This document shows positions 1-11,218 of a stretch of DNA of 64,000 bases, piece after piece. The stretch spans positions 2,284,321 to 2,348,320 of the forward strand of contig JAKJHU010000033.1 of the NCBI GenBank assembly GCA_022316685.1, read 5' to 3'. The position numbers were made by a program, and so were the translations under genes. How positions within the stretch are numbered: the first letter of the stretch is position 1; every line of letters begins with the position of its first letter. The DNA comes from Progne subis subis (lineage: Eukaryota > Chordata > Aves > Passeriformes > Hirundinidae). The notes under the pieces were generated by a model that did no database searches, was not told the DNA's origin, and worked only from the letters and a program-made list of their open reading frames with translations.

Positions 1-3000
1 TTACTCTGTGCAAGGCTGGACCCAAGAGAGGGTGCCCATGGAGACCAGGAGACAGCCAGCAGTGTGAGGAGTGTGTTACTCAGCATCCTGCTCATTGCCT
101 GAATGTGTTTTTATTGCTTTTTGACTATGCAAGCCAGCTCAGCTCTTGTCAGCAAGCAGGACATAGGCAGTCTGTGCAGTGCCTCGGGTTCCCTCTGCTA
201 TGGCCAAGAAGGAGTTTTACAATTTGGAACATAGTGTTGGCTGCAGAAGAGCCAGGAGAGCAAAGGTAGGAAGTGTGTATGTGACTCCCACCCATGTATT
301 GAGCTGTTGTAGTAGGACCACAGCCAGGGACAGCTTGCCTTTTTAAGCCAAATACATTTTGTTTGGTTTTGTCTGTTAATAGTGAGGAAAACAACTGGAG
401 CAGACCAAACTTTTGTGGGTTTTTTGGTTTTGTTTTGTTTTAAGAGGAGAAAAGACACACATAAAGGAAAAATACCTTAGCTTACTACCCTTACCAGCAC
501 CCTCCTCCTCCAACCCAACATGATGGGAGCCTGGGCAATAGTTGGCCATTCCCTTGCACAATCTTTCATCAGCACAGATTGACAAACATCCCTGCTCCTC
601 CACCAAAAGCCTGATGGTGTCAACCACAATGTCACTGCACAGAACCTCTCTGGCCTCCACCTGGTGCTCATGCTGGGCCCTGCTCTGGCTGTCACCCCCT
701 CAGCCACACAACAACTCCTTGCACGTGAGGCAGCCATGGCTCATGGACCTGGCCAGGCAGTCACCTCAGGGAGAGGTGGTGAGTACAGAAAGAGAGCAAT
801 TGCCAAGATGTTTATTTAAATCTGCCCTCCTTTTCCCCACTTAATTCTCAGCAAGGTGGAAAAACCCCACACCAGTGTTGTTAAATCAGGCAGTGGTTAC
901 TCTGGCTCTCCTCATCCTATGGTAATGAATGTGCATCCTTGTAAATTCAACTTAATCGTACACCTATGGGAACAAATGCTGTGGTATTAAAATAATTGGT
1001 GGAAACATGAATAGAAAGGTGATTTCCAAGCAGGGATACAGCACTCCAGCACATCTAAGAAGAACAAATGTAGATATTGGCAGGGTTCAGACATGACTTG
1101 CAGAGTGATTACATTTTACACGTGAAACTATGAAGTCCCATTTCAGTCATAAGCAATGAGCACTTACATATTACAGACAGTAGAAAGTATGGTAGTCACC
1201 AGACGCTTCCACACTGAGATGCTGAACAAAAACATAGCAAAAGGAAATTATCATTGTGGGTTGGGAATTTGGTTGATCTGAGATCTTGTACTCCATCACA
1301 GTCTTGACTCAGTGACAAAGCCACACTCATAGGTCAGGAAAGCTGCAGGCCCAAGTATCTGCCTAAAACAGGACCCAAAACCACTGGATGGGATTGAAGG
1401 TTTGTGTGATACTGGACCATTGTTTTGCTAACTAGTCACTGCTGTTTGTATTCAAACAATAGGGAAAGAACTGTATTTAAAAGCTGGTTATTGTTGCCAA
1501 AACGTCACCACAGAAATCAAAAGCAATGCTTTATTCCATTGCCCTGAAATCCCAGCTTTTTTTTAAAACACAATATAGTTCTTTAAATAAAGTAAAAAAA
1601 CAAAACACAACCCAACTGACTGTGAAATCCCCTGCAGGGATGGGTAGAGGGTGTGGTAGGAAGAGAGAACAAGAGCACTTTTACTGCATTGCTCCATTTC
1701 CTTGTCCCTCACCAGGATGACTCCCTGATCTAAGCAGAGACACTGTGCATTGCACACAGCCTCTGAGGAAGAATCAAACCTTCTTACTTCATTACCTAGT
1801 GACTCTAGAAAAGTTCAGGAGAAACAACACAAATGCTTTGGGAAGCAGAAATCCCAGTCTTGGCTCATTTGCCATAAACCAAACAACTGCCAAGGCAGAC
1901 GCATGCACACAAATATGTTGGCTGCAGAACACTTCTGGCTAATCCTGCTCTTCAAAACGACTTTGAATAAATAAAAAGCAGCAGAAGAAATCAAAGTCAT
2001 ACAAGAAAACAAACTGCCCCACTTCCGTACAGTATTTCCATGAAGCTTATCCTTTCAGCATCCATGGTCACCAACCCAGAGCCATTTTCACCCAAGGGAA
2101 TGACTCAGAGACAGCCTATTGCCATATGCACCCATATTTAACAATTTTCATGTGCTCTCTGCTCAGCCCTCTCTTCTTACCAAGAAAAGGAAATATCACT
2201 ATGCTCTTTGTTTTGCTAAAGATTTTGTAAACTGAATGCTGGGAAGAAAAACTAAAAATACTCAAGGGGAAAGGAGCAATGTAACTTGCAGTGCTGCAGC
2301 AGAAGTATCAAACACACATGTATTAAGGCTGTGAAGCCACGTGGTTTTCATTTGGGATGTATGGGGTGAGCACATACGGTTGCTTTCTTTATACCATAAG
2401 CACAACAAAGGAAGGCTTTGTTTGAAAGCCAAGGGACAGCCTCTCGGCTCACTTAAAGGCTAAGTTACAACGTCATGGGAACTGTGAGTCACAGCTGTGG
2501 GGCCCCTGCTCACAGACACAAAACCCCCTCTGCTGCAGCAGGCAGGGAGCTCAGCAAGGAGCAAAGCCTCCAGCTCCACATGGCAGACCCAAAGCGTCCA
2601 GGCAGCAAATGCAAGTCTGAGCCGAGAGCACGTGTTGTGGATGACTTAGCACACAAACACATCCCTTTCAGTCACATTTCTTCCTGTAACTCTGTCAGAG
2701 TGTGAGATCATAACCCTGCACATATTCCAAGAGCACGATGTAGCTATGAGTCAACAAGAAGGTGGGACAAACATCATCCAAGCACCTTCAGGCCATCTTT
2801 TGACTTTGGCTGCAGAAGAGCATGGCCAGGATTCTTAGACTGAGCATAGCCAACTCACTAGGTTGGACCACACTAGAGCTCTGTCCTTAAGTCACTTACT
2901 GTGCCAGATAATTTGTGTCATTGTGTTACAGGGGGGGGAGGGTCAACTGGTAGATTTCAGCCACTCAAAATAAAGACATCACTTCCATTTTTGCCCCTAC

Positions 3001-6000
3001 AAGACTGGAAGATAAGGGTAATTTTTAATTACCATGCATGAGTTGCAATCTGCAGTGCAGAGGTGTCTGTGCTGCTGAAACTTCCAAGTATTTTCCCTCA
3101 CATTTTCAGTAGTCCCAAGGTATTTGGTTGCTAAATCCCCAGAGACCTTTAGAAATCAAATTTTCCTCTGAAACCAGTGGCAGTGTTCCTCCTGAACACC
3201 AGGAGGAAATAGATTAGGATTGAAGCATTCTGGGTGCAGATACAGAAGACCAAGCCCCTCTGAGAAGCATTATAGTATGAATATCAAGTGTGACATTTTA
3301 AGCTTGAGAACATCTCCTTAGCTCCGCCTCTGGTATGTGTTAACACTCTACAAAAGCTTTAAAAACAGGAGGAAAAAGAGGTCTGAAAAATGCAATAGTG
3401 TTTCTTACCTCTGCCTTCATGCATGGCTTACACTGTGCCTGGATGACTTCTGGCAAGTCTCTGTTTACTCTGTTCTGAAAAACTTCCAGCAAATCTCTGC
3501 CTCCCAAGGCAGTCTAGACCACTGCTTAGCTGTCCCTACCTGCAGGAAAGAGTACCCTCCTTATCACTGCACGTGCTTTCTCCAAAGCAAGCTGCTTGGA
3601 TCCCTGCTGGGATCCTGGCACAGGCAGGTGGTGTCTTGTCTTAGGGAGCTACTTTACCTCCTTGCAGACAGTGTGGGAACCACTTGCTCCCACTCTTCAT
3701 CAGGTGCTCACCACTCATCACCAAACCCTCCGCAATTTGGAAGAGCTGAAAGCAAGGCTCTCTCAAGCCAATTTACACTGGTTTTTCTGGGTTTTACCAC
3801 AAACTCTACCTTTTCAACTGAAAGCACCCACCATCCCCAGAGGCAAGCCAGGGAAAGATGAACTGGTTACACAGATGGCTCAGCTGACACCTTATAACTC
3901 ATGTCCCTTTTCCTGCTCCAGCCCAAGAAACTTCTCTAAGTGCAAGTGAAGGAGCAGTAACAGTTTTCCTTTGCCAGGCAACCAGAATAATCCTATGAGT
4001 TAGACTGTGCCTAACAGGGCCTAAATTCTGCAACAGCTGGCTGCAGTGATCCTCATCCTTGCCAACACCATGCTTGGTTTTTCTGAGCCACGTACATGGC
4101 AATGGGATGTATCAGATGTTTTCCATATAACTGCTGAAAAAGCATCTCAGCCTTGAGGCAAATATTGCTGATACAAATAATGTGCTAGATCAGCCAGAAA
4201 AACCTGCCTCTGGAGGAGGGACAGTAATGAAAGATGGTGAATGGAAAGGAAAAAGAGAAAGAGCTTCATTTACACACAGGAGAATGGCAGTGGGCCAACT
4301 CTCACAGCTTTAGATCGGGGCTGCCTGGAGGAGCATGCCAGAGAACTCTGAGCTGAGCTTTGCTAGAGCAGAGGAGCTGTTTGAACTCTGTGATGGGAAA
4401 AAGAGGACAGACACCACCCAATACAGACCCAGAATAAATAAGGGGAAAAAAAAGGGGGAAAAAAAAAAATCACATGGGGTGCACATGAGCTAACAGGTAC
4501 TCAGAGCTGTAGCAGAACATTGTGGCAGCCAGGACTGCTGCTCTGGCAGCTCCCTCTGGCATCAGCTCCAGTTCTTGCCCTCCCACCACTGCTACCCATA
4601 GAGCCTCCTGTCACACACTTGCAGAGCAGCACTGCCAGACATCTTGGTTCCACCCAGCTCTCCTTTTGGGGTTTTTTTAGGGGTTTTCATACAAACACAA
4701 TGTTTTATCATCAGTGGCTTGTGAAAGCACGATTTCCCTTCGTCTGCCACTGCTGTCACCCTTGATCATCTGGAAGTTGTCCAGGCACTTCTAGGTATCT
4801 GCTCTCCCTCTAACACTTAGAAGAGGGGAATTCCAGTACTTTCCCAAGCTGGGTAAGGTACTTCTGGCAAGTTCTCCACAGCAGCAGAAAAATGCATCAG
4901 TAGCTGATCCAGCAGAGCTTTGGGCCCTTTGGTTCCCTCCTGCCATCACTCTTAGATCCCAACTGTACCAAGCAGTCAGATAAAAACAATTTTATATTGA
5001 AAGTCCAAAATAGAGGCTTCTAACACTGATCTTCCACACTGAAGCCATTTCCAAATTAAACCTTCACAACATTGCTACTTTTGCTTTGCAAGAAGCTGTC
5101 TGAACCTCACTGCTGGGAACATTACTAAAATACGAGCCACACCAATTTCCTTTCAGCATTTCTGCTGCAAGGCTCAAGATCTCCTAGTGAGAGCCCATCA
5201 AGAAGCTTTTTTAAATCACATCAAATCTGGAAGGAAGAATGACCCCTGGAGCACTTACCTGCTACACAGCTTTGGAGGTGCTCATTAAACTTTGCATTAC
5301 TACTATCGCCGTGGTGCAGAGAAGACTAAATTCAGTCACCCGCCACTGAAGCACAGCCAGGAAGTCTGCAAAACACAAAGAGAATGAATGAGGAAGTGCA
5401 GGCAGAAGATGGGTACATAACGCAGTTATCTAAATTACGGATTGAGAGATTAACTTACCCCCTTTACCTAATAAAATGATCATAAAAGCTCAAGAGACCA
5501 GGAATCAGTCTGAAGTGATGAGGGAAGAGTTAAAATGCTGCTTCTCCCTTGGGAAAGTGTGTAGATCACACCGTGGGTCTCTCAGCCTTGCAGACATGTC
5601 GGCAAGCAAGGACCTCCCTCTTCTGACTCCATCCTCACCCACCAGCACTCTCCTTTTAAAATGGATTAGGGTCAAATGAGCAGCTGCATAAGTGCAAGGG
5701 CTGGGACAGTTTTGTCTGGGATTGGTTTGTCTAGAAAAGGCATCTAGCTGATGTAAGCTTGTAAGGTAGAAATACTTTGCTCGGGGAGCTGGGTTTACAG
5801 AGCTAATGGGAGAAACAAAAACAGAAGAGGCAGGAACTAAGTGAAAGAGCACAGGAAGATGTGAAACACAGAACCGCAAAAGATAAACTACAATATTTTT
5901 GGATAGAGAAGTGAAGAAATTTTATATGCAACAGGAAGCAAAGGCCCCGAACCAGAAGAAGACCCAACAAGCTGGTTGCAGGCAGACAACAGAGACATTC

Positions 6001-6699
6001 CTCCTCTCCAGCTGCACACAAATGGGCTGGGGAGGAGGAATGCACCACCCTCACTTCCAGCTACCATCACTTCAATCCTTCCCTCTGTCTTCATCCAAAG
6101 CCTCATGAAATGATCAGTGAGGGCTGAGCTGAGCTTTAAGCCCATTTTAAGGGCTCAGCATTACATTGATGCATCCTTGCTTCTTGAACTCCTTCAATTC
6201 ACCTCCCTCCTCCCACATACCTGCTTTGATGAGATTGTGTACAGTTTCACTTCTCTGTTTCCATCTTCCACTGTGAGGCCAAATTGGGCAAATGGGCTCT
6301 GCCCAGCCCTCCTATCTTGCAGGGCTGCTGGTGCCTCTGCTCAACCAGTGTCACAACACCAGCAACAGCAGCACAGACTGATGAACACAGGAGAAAGATG
6401 CCCCAAGCCCCAAAGGTCTGGATCTGCACTGCAATATCCCAGTGGATATTTGTTCAGTCCTCAGGACCTGCAATGTCTGGTCTCACAGTGGCTCAAGGCC
6501 AGGGAGGTAGAGCAAGTGTGTCTGCTTGGAGGGAAGGAGCTATTAAATGCTGGGCAGGAACCACTGCTATGGGACATACAATTCACTTGATAAGGCAATT
6601 TTTAAATCTCAAAAGAGGGAGTTTAAGTTAGGGTCTCCCTCAACTATGTTTATAGATGTTGGAGAGACCTTGACTGAGCCTTATGGGTACTGGAAGGTT
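1..6699. other. Non-coding DNA, no gene recognised
   Basis: I see no exon with family resemblance, no RNA gene and no clear repeat family here. Open frames exist (the longest, about 3337-3861 on +, is 174 codons) but they have low-complexity or random-looking composition and resemble nothing I know. There is an A/G-rich low-complexity patch at 4441-4470. If the CpG-rich block near 10 kb is the promoter of a minus-strand gene, this stretch would be its intron; that is inference. Confidence 0.5.
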
Positions 6700-7605
6700 G
6701 CAATGATGTCTCTCCAGAACCTCCAGGCTGAACAGCTCTCTCAGCCCGTTTTCATAGGAGAGGTGCTGCAGCCCTCTGATCATCTCTGTGGCCTACTTTG
6801 TACCTGTTCCAAGAGTTCCATGCCCTTTCTGTGCGGAGAACTCCAGAGATGGGTGCAGTACTGTGGGCAGAGTGTCAGCAGAGTGAAACAGGGGCCGAAC
6901 TGCCTCCCTTGACCTGCTGGCCATGCTGTTTTGGATGCAGCCCAGGACATGTTTGGCTTTCTGGGCTACAGGCACACATTGCTGTGTTGGTCCAGCTTTT
7001 CATTCAGAGAGACTTCAAGACATTCTCCACAGGGCTGCTCTCAATGAGTTCTCCCAGACTGTCCTCATATCTGAGGTTGCCCCAAACCAGGTGCACCATC
7101 TTGCACTTGGCCTTGTTGATCTTTGTGAGATTCTTGTGGGCCCACCTCTCAAGGTCTCCCTGGATGCCATCCTTCCCTCTGTTGTGCCAACAGCACCACT
7201 CAGCTGTGTGTCATCTCCTGAGGGTGCACTTGATCTCACTAGGCCACAGGTATTAAAGAGCACCAGTCCCTGAGAGACACCACTGACTCTCACCTGGACA
7301 TGAGAGCCAATGACCACAACTCTCTGGATGCCTCCAACCAGCCAAATCCTTATTCACTGAACAGTCAACCCTTCCAATTCATTTCTCTCCAATTTGGAGA
7401 TGAGGATATCATATGGAATCATGTCAAAGGTCTTACAGAAGTCTAGATAATTTACATCAATCTGTCGTCCCTTGCCAAACATTGCAGTCACTCCATCATA
7501 GAAGGCCACCAGAGTGGTCAAGCACGATTCGCCCACAGTGAAGCCATGCTGGCTATTTCAAATCACCTCTTTGTCTTGCATAAGTCTTCTTAACACTGTT
7601 TCTAC
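6700..7605 (-). mobile_element. CR1 LINE fragment with reverse-transcriptase remnants
   Basis: Read on the minus strand this is the C-terminal half of a CR1 retroposon ORF2. The frame at 7354-7536 contains a YLDFCKTFD motif matching reverse-transcriptase motif A (usual form YLDFxKAFD), followed by the ISKLER segment typical of avian CR1. The frame at 7015-7317 keeps DDTQLSGAV, the region just after the FADD catalytic box, with the preceding FA altered. Further 3' (lower coordinates) the frame at 6793-6975 has KAKHVLGCIQNSMASRSRE, the usual CR1 ILGCIKRSVASRSRE region. The pieces lie in different frames and carry stops, so the copy is dead. It is 5' truncated, as most CR1 copies are. Edges are approximate. 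Confidence 0.85.
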
Positions 7606-9929
7606 AAGGAAAACTGAGCAACCCAGCACAATGTTTGCTTTGAGTCAGGCCTATATGACAGTCTTCTCTCCTTGAAAGAAATGAGAGCTGTCCCTGCTCC
7701 AGCAAAGCTCAGCAGCTGATCTGGCCTTCAGGTCATGGCAGTAAAACCTGTTTGTTTTGCTGCTGGTCAAGGTTGGCTCAGCCAACTTTGCATGGCCCAC
7801 GTGTGTGTGTAAGTATAAACAAGCTAAAAAAAGAGCCCTGCTGCAGCTACACCCCAGGCCAGCTCTCCATCCCTCAAGCTGTTTGAAGGTTGGCCACCTG
7901 CCGCCCTGCCCGCTCCAAGGAGTGAGCAGGCAGAAGGTTCTGCTTACACAGCTGAGCCTACATCCCTGCAAAACCTGGAATTCATGGTTGGGCACATGAC
8001 AGTGCTAACCAGTGCACACCCTGGCCACACTCTTTCCCTCCAGCATGGAAACCAGAGTCTTTACCTCTCGCCACCCAACAATTACAAGTGCTGATGGAAA
8101 ATATGCTGCCTGGCAGCAAAACTGCTTTTTCCCCAGTACAAATGGATTGTAATAACACTTGGGAGGGAAAAAAGCTGGCCCACCCGACAGTCCATTTTAA
8201 AGGAACAAGCCAGAAGCTTTTTTCAGCTTCCTTTTCCATTGCACCATTGCTATGGATTGCAATCACAATTCTGCAGAGCAGAGTGAGCAGGACAGGACAG
8301 CACAGGACAGCAGGGAGACTCATGCAGGCTCTTCATGGAGCTGTGTTAATTCATTTGCAGGCAATTCATATAATGTTAATTCATGTACTGTATTAATTCA
8401 TTTGCAGGCAAGCCCAAGATACTGAAACCATAGTCACAGGTAGACAGTTGCAAAAGCCAGACTAAAATTACTCTTTGGAAAACCATACAGTTTTACTTAA
8501 AAAACAAACTCGGAAATTAGTGAGACCATCTTGTGAAACACCAGTGTTAGGTTTCTGTGGATCAGATTCCTTTCCCGTGTTAGTCATTGCCATGCAAGAA
8601 GAATCACAAACACTGGCATCCCTCTGACACATCATGCAGAGACAAACAAGAACCCTTACTACCCCGGGCAGCACCAAAGGAAAACCAAAAGGGGAGCAGG
8701 ATATGCAGCTTTTGGCTGCCTTAGTCATCAGATGGCCCAAAACAATTACTCAGGAAAACCATATTCCTCAGCTCCCTGACTAGGGCGATTTAGTCTGACT
8801 TGAGGGGGTGAAAGTAGTGTTTAAAAAAAAAAAAAAGAAAATAAAAGAAAAAGATGCTCTTAGTATATAGTAAGCAAGCAACAAAAAAGAGGAAGACAGT
8901 TAGATGATGGGCCACCACCTGAGCTCTTGATAAACAGGTTCAGTGCCTTTGGTGTGCAACAGGTCGCTTCTTCCTTGCAGATGCGACTGGTGTGAACACA
9001 GATAGATCACTGAGTCCTGTACACACAAGTCATGCAAGCAAAAAACAGTGTCATCTACAGCTGGGAGACAAGAAACCCTCAGGGTTGGTCCCAGTACTTA
9101 CACTGGTTTTCTGAATTTGGGAAATTAATTCACCTCTCTCCACATATGTAGCAATCACACTTGTTACGTGCATTTCCCATGCGAGACCAGCATGAAGCAC
9201 CTATTGTGCTGAAAACAAAGTTGAAGAGAAGACTTGAAATTTTTATTCCTGATTTCTATGCTCTACTTTGTTTTGAGCTCTGAGAGAACCCCTTTCACTT
9301 ATAATAAGGAAAAATATGATTTTAAAAGCAGATGCCTATGAAGGTAGCCAGAATCACTTTAGTGAGAGCTGCAGAAGAGCATTACCATCATCACCAAACC
9401 AAACTAAAAAACCTCACACAACACAATATGCTGCACTGCAGTGGCTCTCCTGTCCAAGTTCTGCGTTCATGGCAGCTCAGGTCCTTGTCTGGCAACTCAT
9501 GGCAAAGACTTGTGCCTGAAGGAGACACACTGGGTACGGGCGAGGCCTACAGCACTCATTAAAAACATATTAATAGTAATATTTGCTTAGAGACACTGCT
9601 CATCTTGCCTGACCACGTAAGAGATGCCAATAGCAACACGTCCTATTTTCCTGAAGAATTTTAGCACGGCAGTTCCCAAGAGAACTGCTTCAGTGGGAGA
9701 CTGCCAAGCTGAAGATGCAAAGGCCATTAAGGCTTGTGTTCTTCACATCAGTTTCACAGCCCATTGACTTCTAATATCGCAGTCCTGGCTCACTCTGGTT
9801 TGAGCTACAAATACCTGCTGGCCATTTTCAGAAACAGAGCAGCTGTACTGAAAGTATCCCTCCAGCTGCACCGAAAGCTTCACTCAGACGAAATAAGTTT
9901 TAAACCCATGCGGCGCAACACTGGACACG
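7606..9929. other. Non-coding DNA, no gene recognised
   Basis: No convincing exon or RNA gene. It contains a 14-base A run at 8823-8836 and a pair of 19-base direct repeats listed separately. Otherwise it looks like unique intronic or intergenic sequence. Confidence 0.5.
8346..8411. repeat. Pair of 19-base direct repeats
   Basis: TTAATTCATTTGCAGGCAA occurs at 8346-8364 and again, identical, at 8393-8411 (period 47). The spacer contains a third partial copy (TTAATTCATGTA). This looks like a short tandem duplication rather than a target-site duplication, because no element sits between the copies. Confidence 0.7.
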
Positions 9930-10650
9930 CAGCGAGGCTCAAAGATGCATTCTGCATGGACTGTACACGTCCGAGCTGAGCGGCCCCGGGACACCGCGGG
10001 CTGTGTCACCAGCAAAGGGCGATGGCCGAGAGGTCTCTGTTCTCTCGGAGTCCCCGAGGGGCTGCGGCCGCTCTCCCGCCGCCGGGCTCCTTCCCGCCTG
10101 GGCTGCAGGGACAGGGATGCCCAAAACTCTGCAGGAACTTTGGTGGGCGCAATACCCCGTCCCAGGGGCCCCAGCCTGCCTGTGCGCCGGCACTCACAGA
10201 GACGGAGAACGAGCACACCATCAAAGTTACGGCGTAAGAAAAACCCGGCGACAGCCACCCCAACGCGACCCGCCCGCCCCGCCGCTCCGTCCCGACCCGC
10301 ATTCCCCGCAGCCCGGGCTCGCTCCGTGTCCCCGCGGTCCCGGACAGACTCACCGGGCCGTGCCGGGCCGTGCCGGGCCGGGCGGGCTGGGCGGCCCCGC
10401 TCCCGGGCGCTCGGCGCACACCGGCGCTGTCGGCGGCTCCACGCGGCCAGGGGCAGGAGCCCGCCCCGCCCGGGCCGCCGCCGCTCCTCGCTTTGTTGTT
10501 TCTCTCCTCCTTCGAACCACCCCCGCCCGCCCTAGGAGCCCAGCCGTGCCCCCGCGGCGGCAGCGAGCTGTCTGATCTCCCGCTCGGCTCTCCCATTAGC
10601 TTCCCCGATGGTGTTGGACCGAGGGCACGGCGGACGGAGAGGAAATGCGC
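9930..10650 (-). promoter_or_regulatory. CpG-rich promoter block, probably of a minus-strand gene
   Basis: This block of about 700 bases is very GC- and CpG-rich in an otherwise AT-rich neighbourhood, as expected of a vertebrate CpG-island promoter. On the minus strand it contains two good splice-donor sequences: CCG|GTGAGT with the GT at 10353-10352, and GTGAGT with the GT at 10197-10196. A non-coding first exon transcribed leftward would fit. A 10-base unit (GGGCCGTGCC) is repeated around 10354-10383. In other vertebrates the gene divergent from CFAP58 is ITPRIP, whose coding exon is preceded by untranslated exons. No ITPRIP protein sequence is present, so that assignment rests only on conserved gene order. 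Long open frames across the block on both strands follow from GC richness and are not called. Confidence 0.6.
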
Positions 10651-10857
10651 TCATCTTGCTTCTCGGATGTATTCTGACCTCCTGGTGGTCGTCAGGAAAG
10701 CGGCTGAAACAGGGAACCTCATGGACTGTTCTTATCAAAGCAAAGGAGTAAATCGCAGAAGTGGTGACCCATTTTCGTGCTCCAGGCTGGCACAAGTAAA
10801 AAGCTGTGGAATCGCTAACATCCTTCCCCAGAAGTGGCCCAGAAGTGCTACTAGTTT

Positions 10858-10975
10858 CTCTAGAATCGTCGTGTATCCTGAGCTGGAAGGTCAACAGGGT
10901 CAACCCCACCATGTGCCTGACAGTTTGTCCAAACGCTTCTTGAATTCTGACAGGCTTGGTCTTAGTAGGGATGAG
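10858..10975 (-). mobile_element. Short CR1 LINE 3' fragment
   Basis: The + strand reads as the reverse complement of a CR1 3' region. It has a GTGTATCCTGAGCTGGAAGG-like start, then CCCACCATGTGCCTGACAG and TTTGTCCAAACGCTTCTTGA, which are characteristic of one avian CR1 subfamily. It lies immediately beyond the CpG-rich block, only about 200 bases from its edge. Diverged and short. Confidence 0.7.
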
Positions 10976-11178
10976 GGAACTGAGGCACAGCAAGTGTTGT
11001 AGCTAATGGCTGAGGCCACAGTAAAGGATTTTTGAAAATGTTTTCGAACACTACCCTCATTCTAGAGTTCAAGGCCATCTTGTATTTCTCACAAAAATAA
11101 GTTTTCTCAAAAACTGTCAGTTTCACAGGAAGCTTAAGGTCATAGTAACATCTATGTGATTTAGAGGAACTATATTGT

Positions 11179-11179
<1 letters not shown>

Positions 11180-11218
<39 letters not shown>
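11180..11218. repeat. 39-base C homopolymer
   Basis: An uninterrupted run of 39 C (G on the minus strand), followed 80 bases later by a 20-base T run at 11297-11316. Such runs are hard to sequence, and the true length may vary or be misassembled. The G strand could form quadruplex structures. Confidence 0.95.

Noticed and set aside
3337..3861. 174-codon open frame on + in the left region
   Set aside because: No recognisable family, no splice context, and it begins at a non-ATG codon; a competing frame at 3596-3949 overlaps it.
9884..11002. Overlapping open frames of 190-210 codons on both strands near 10 kb
   Set aside because: CpG-rich DNA lacks stop codons by composition. The translations are Arg/Pro/Ala-rich, overlap in several frames and match no family.
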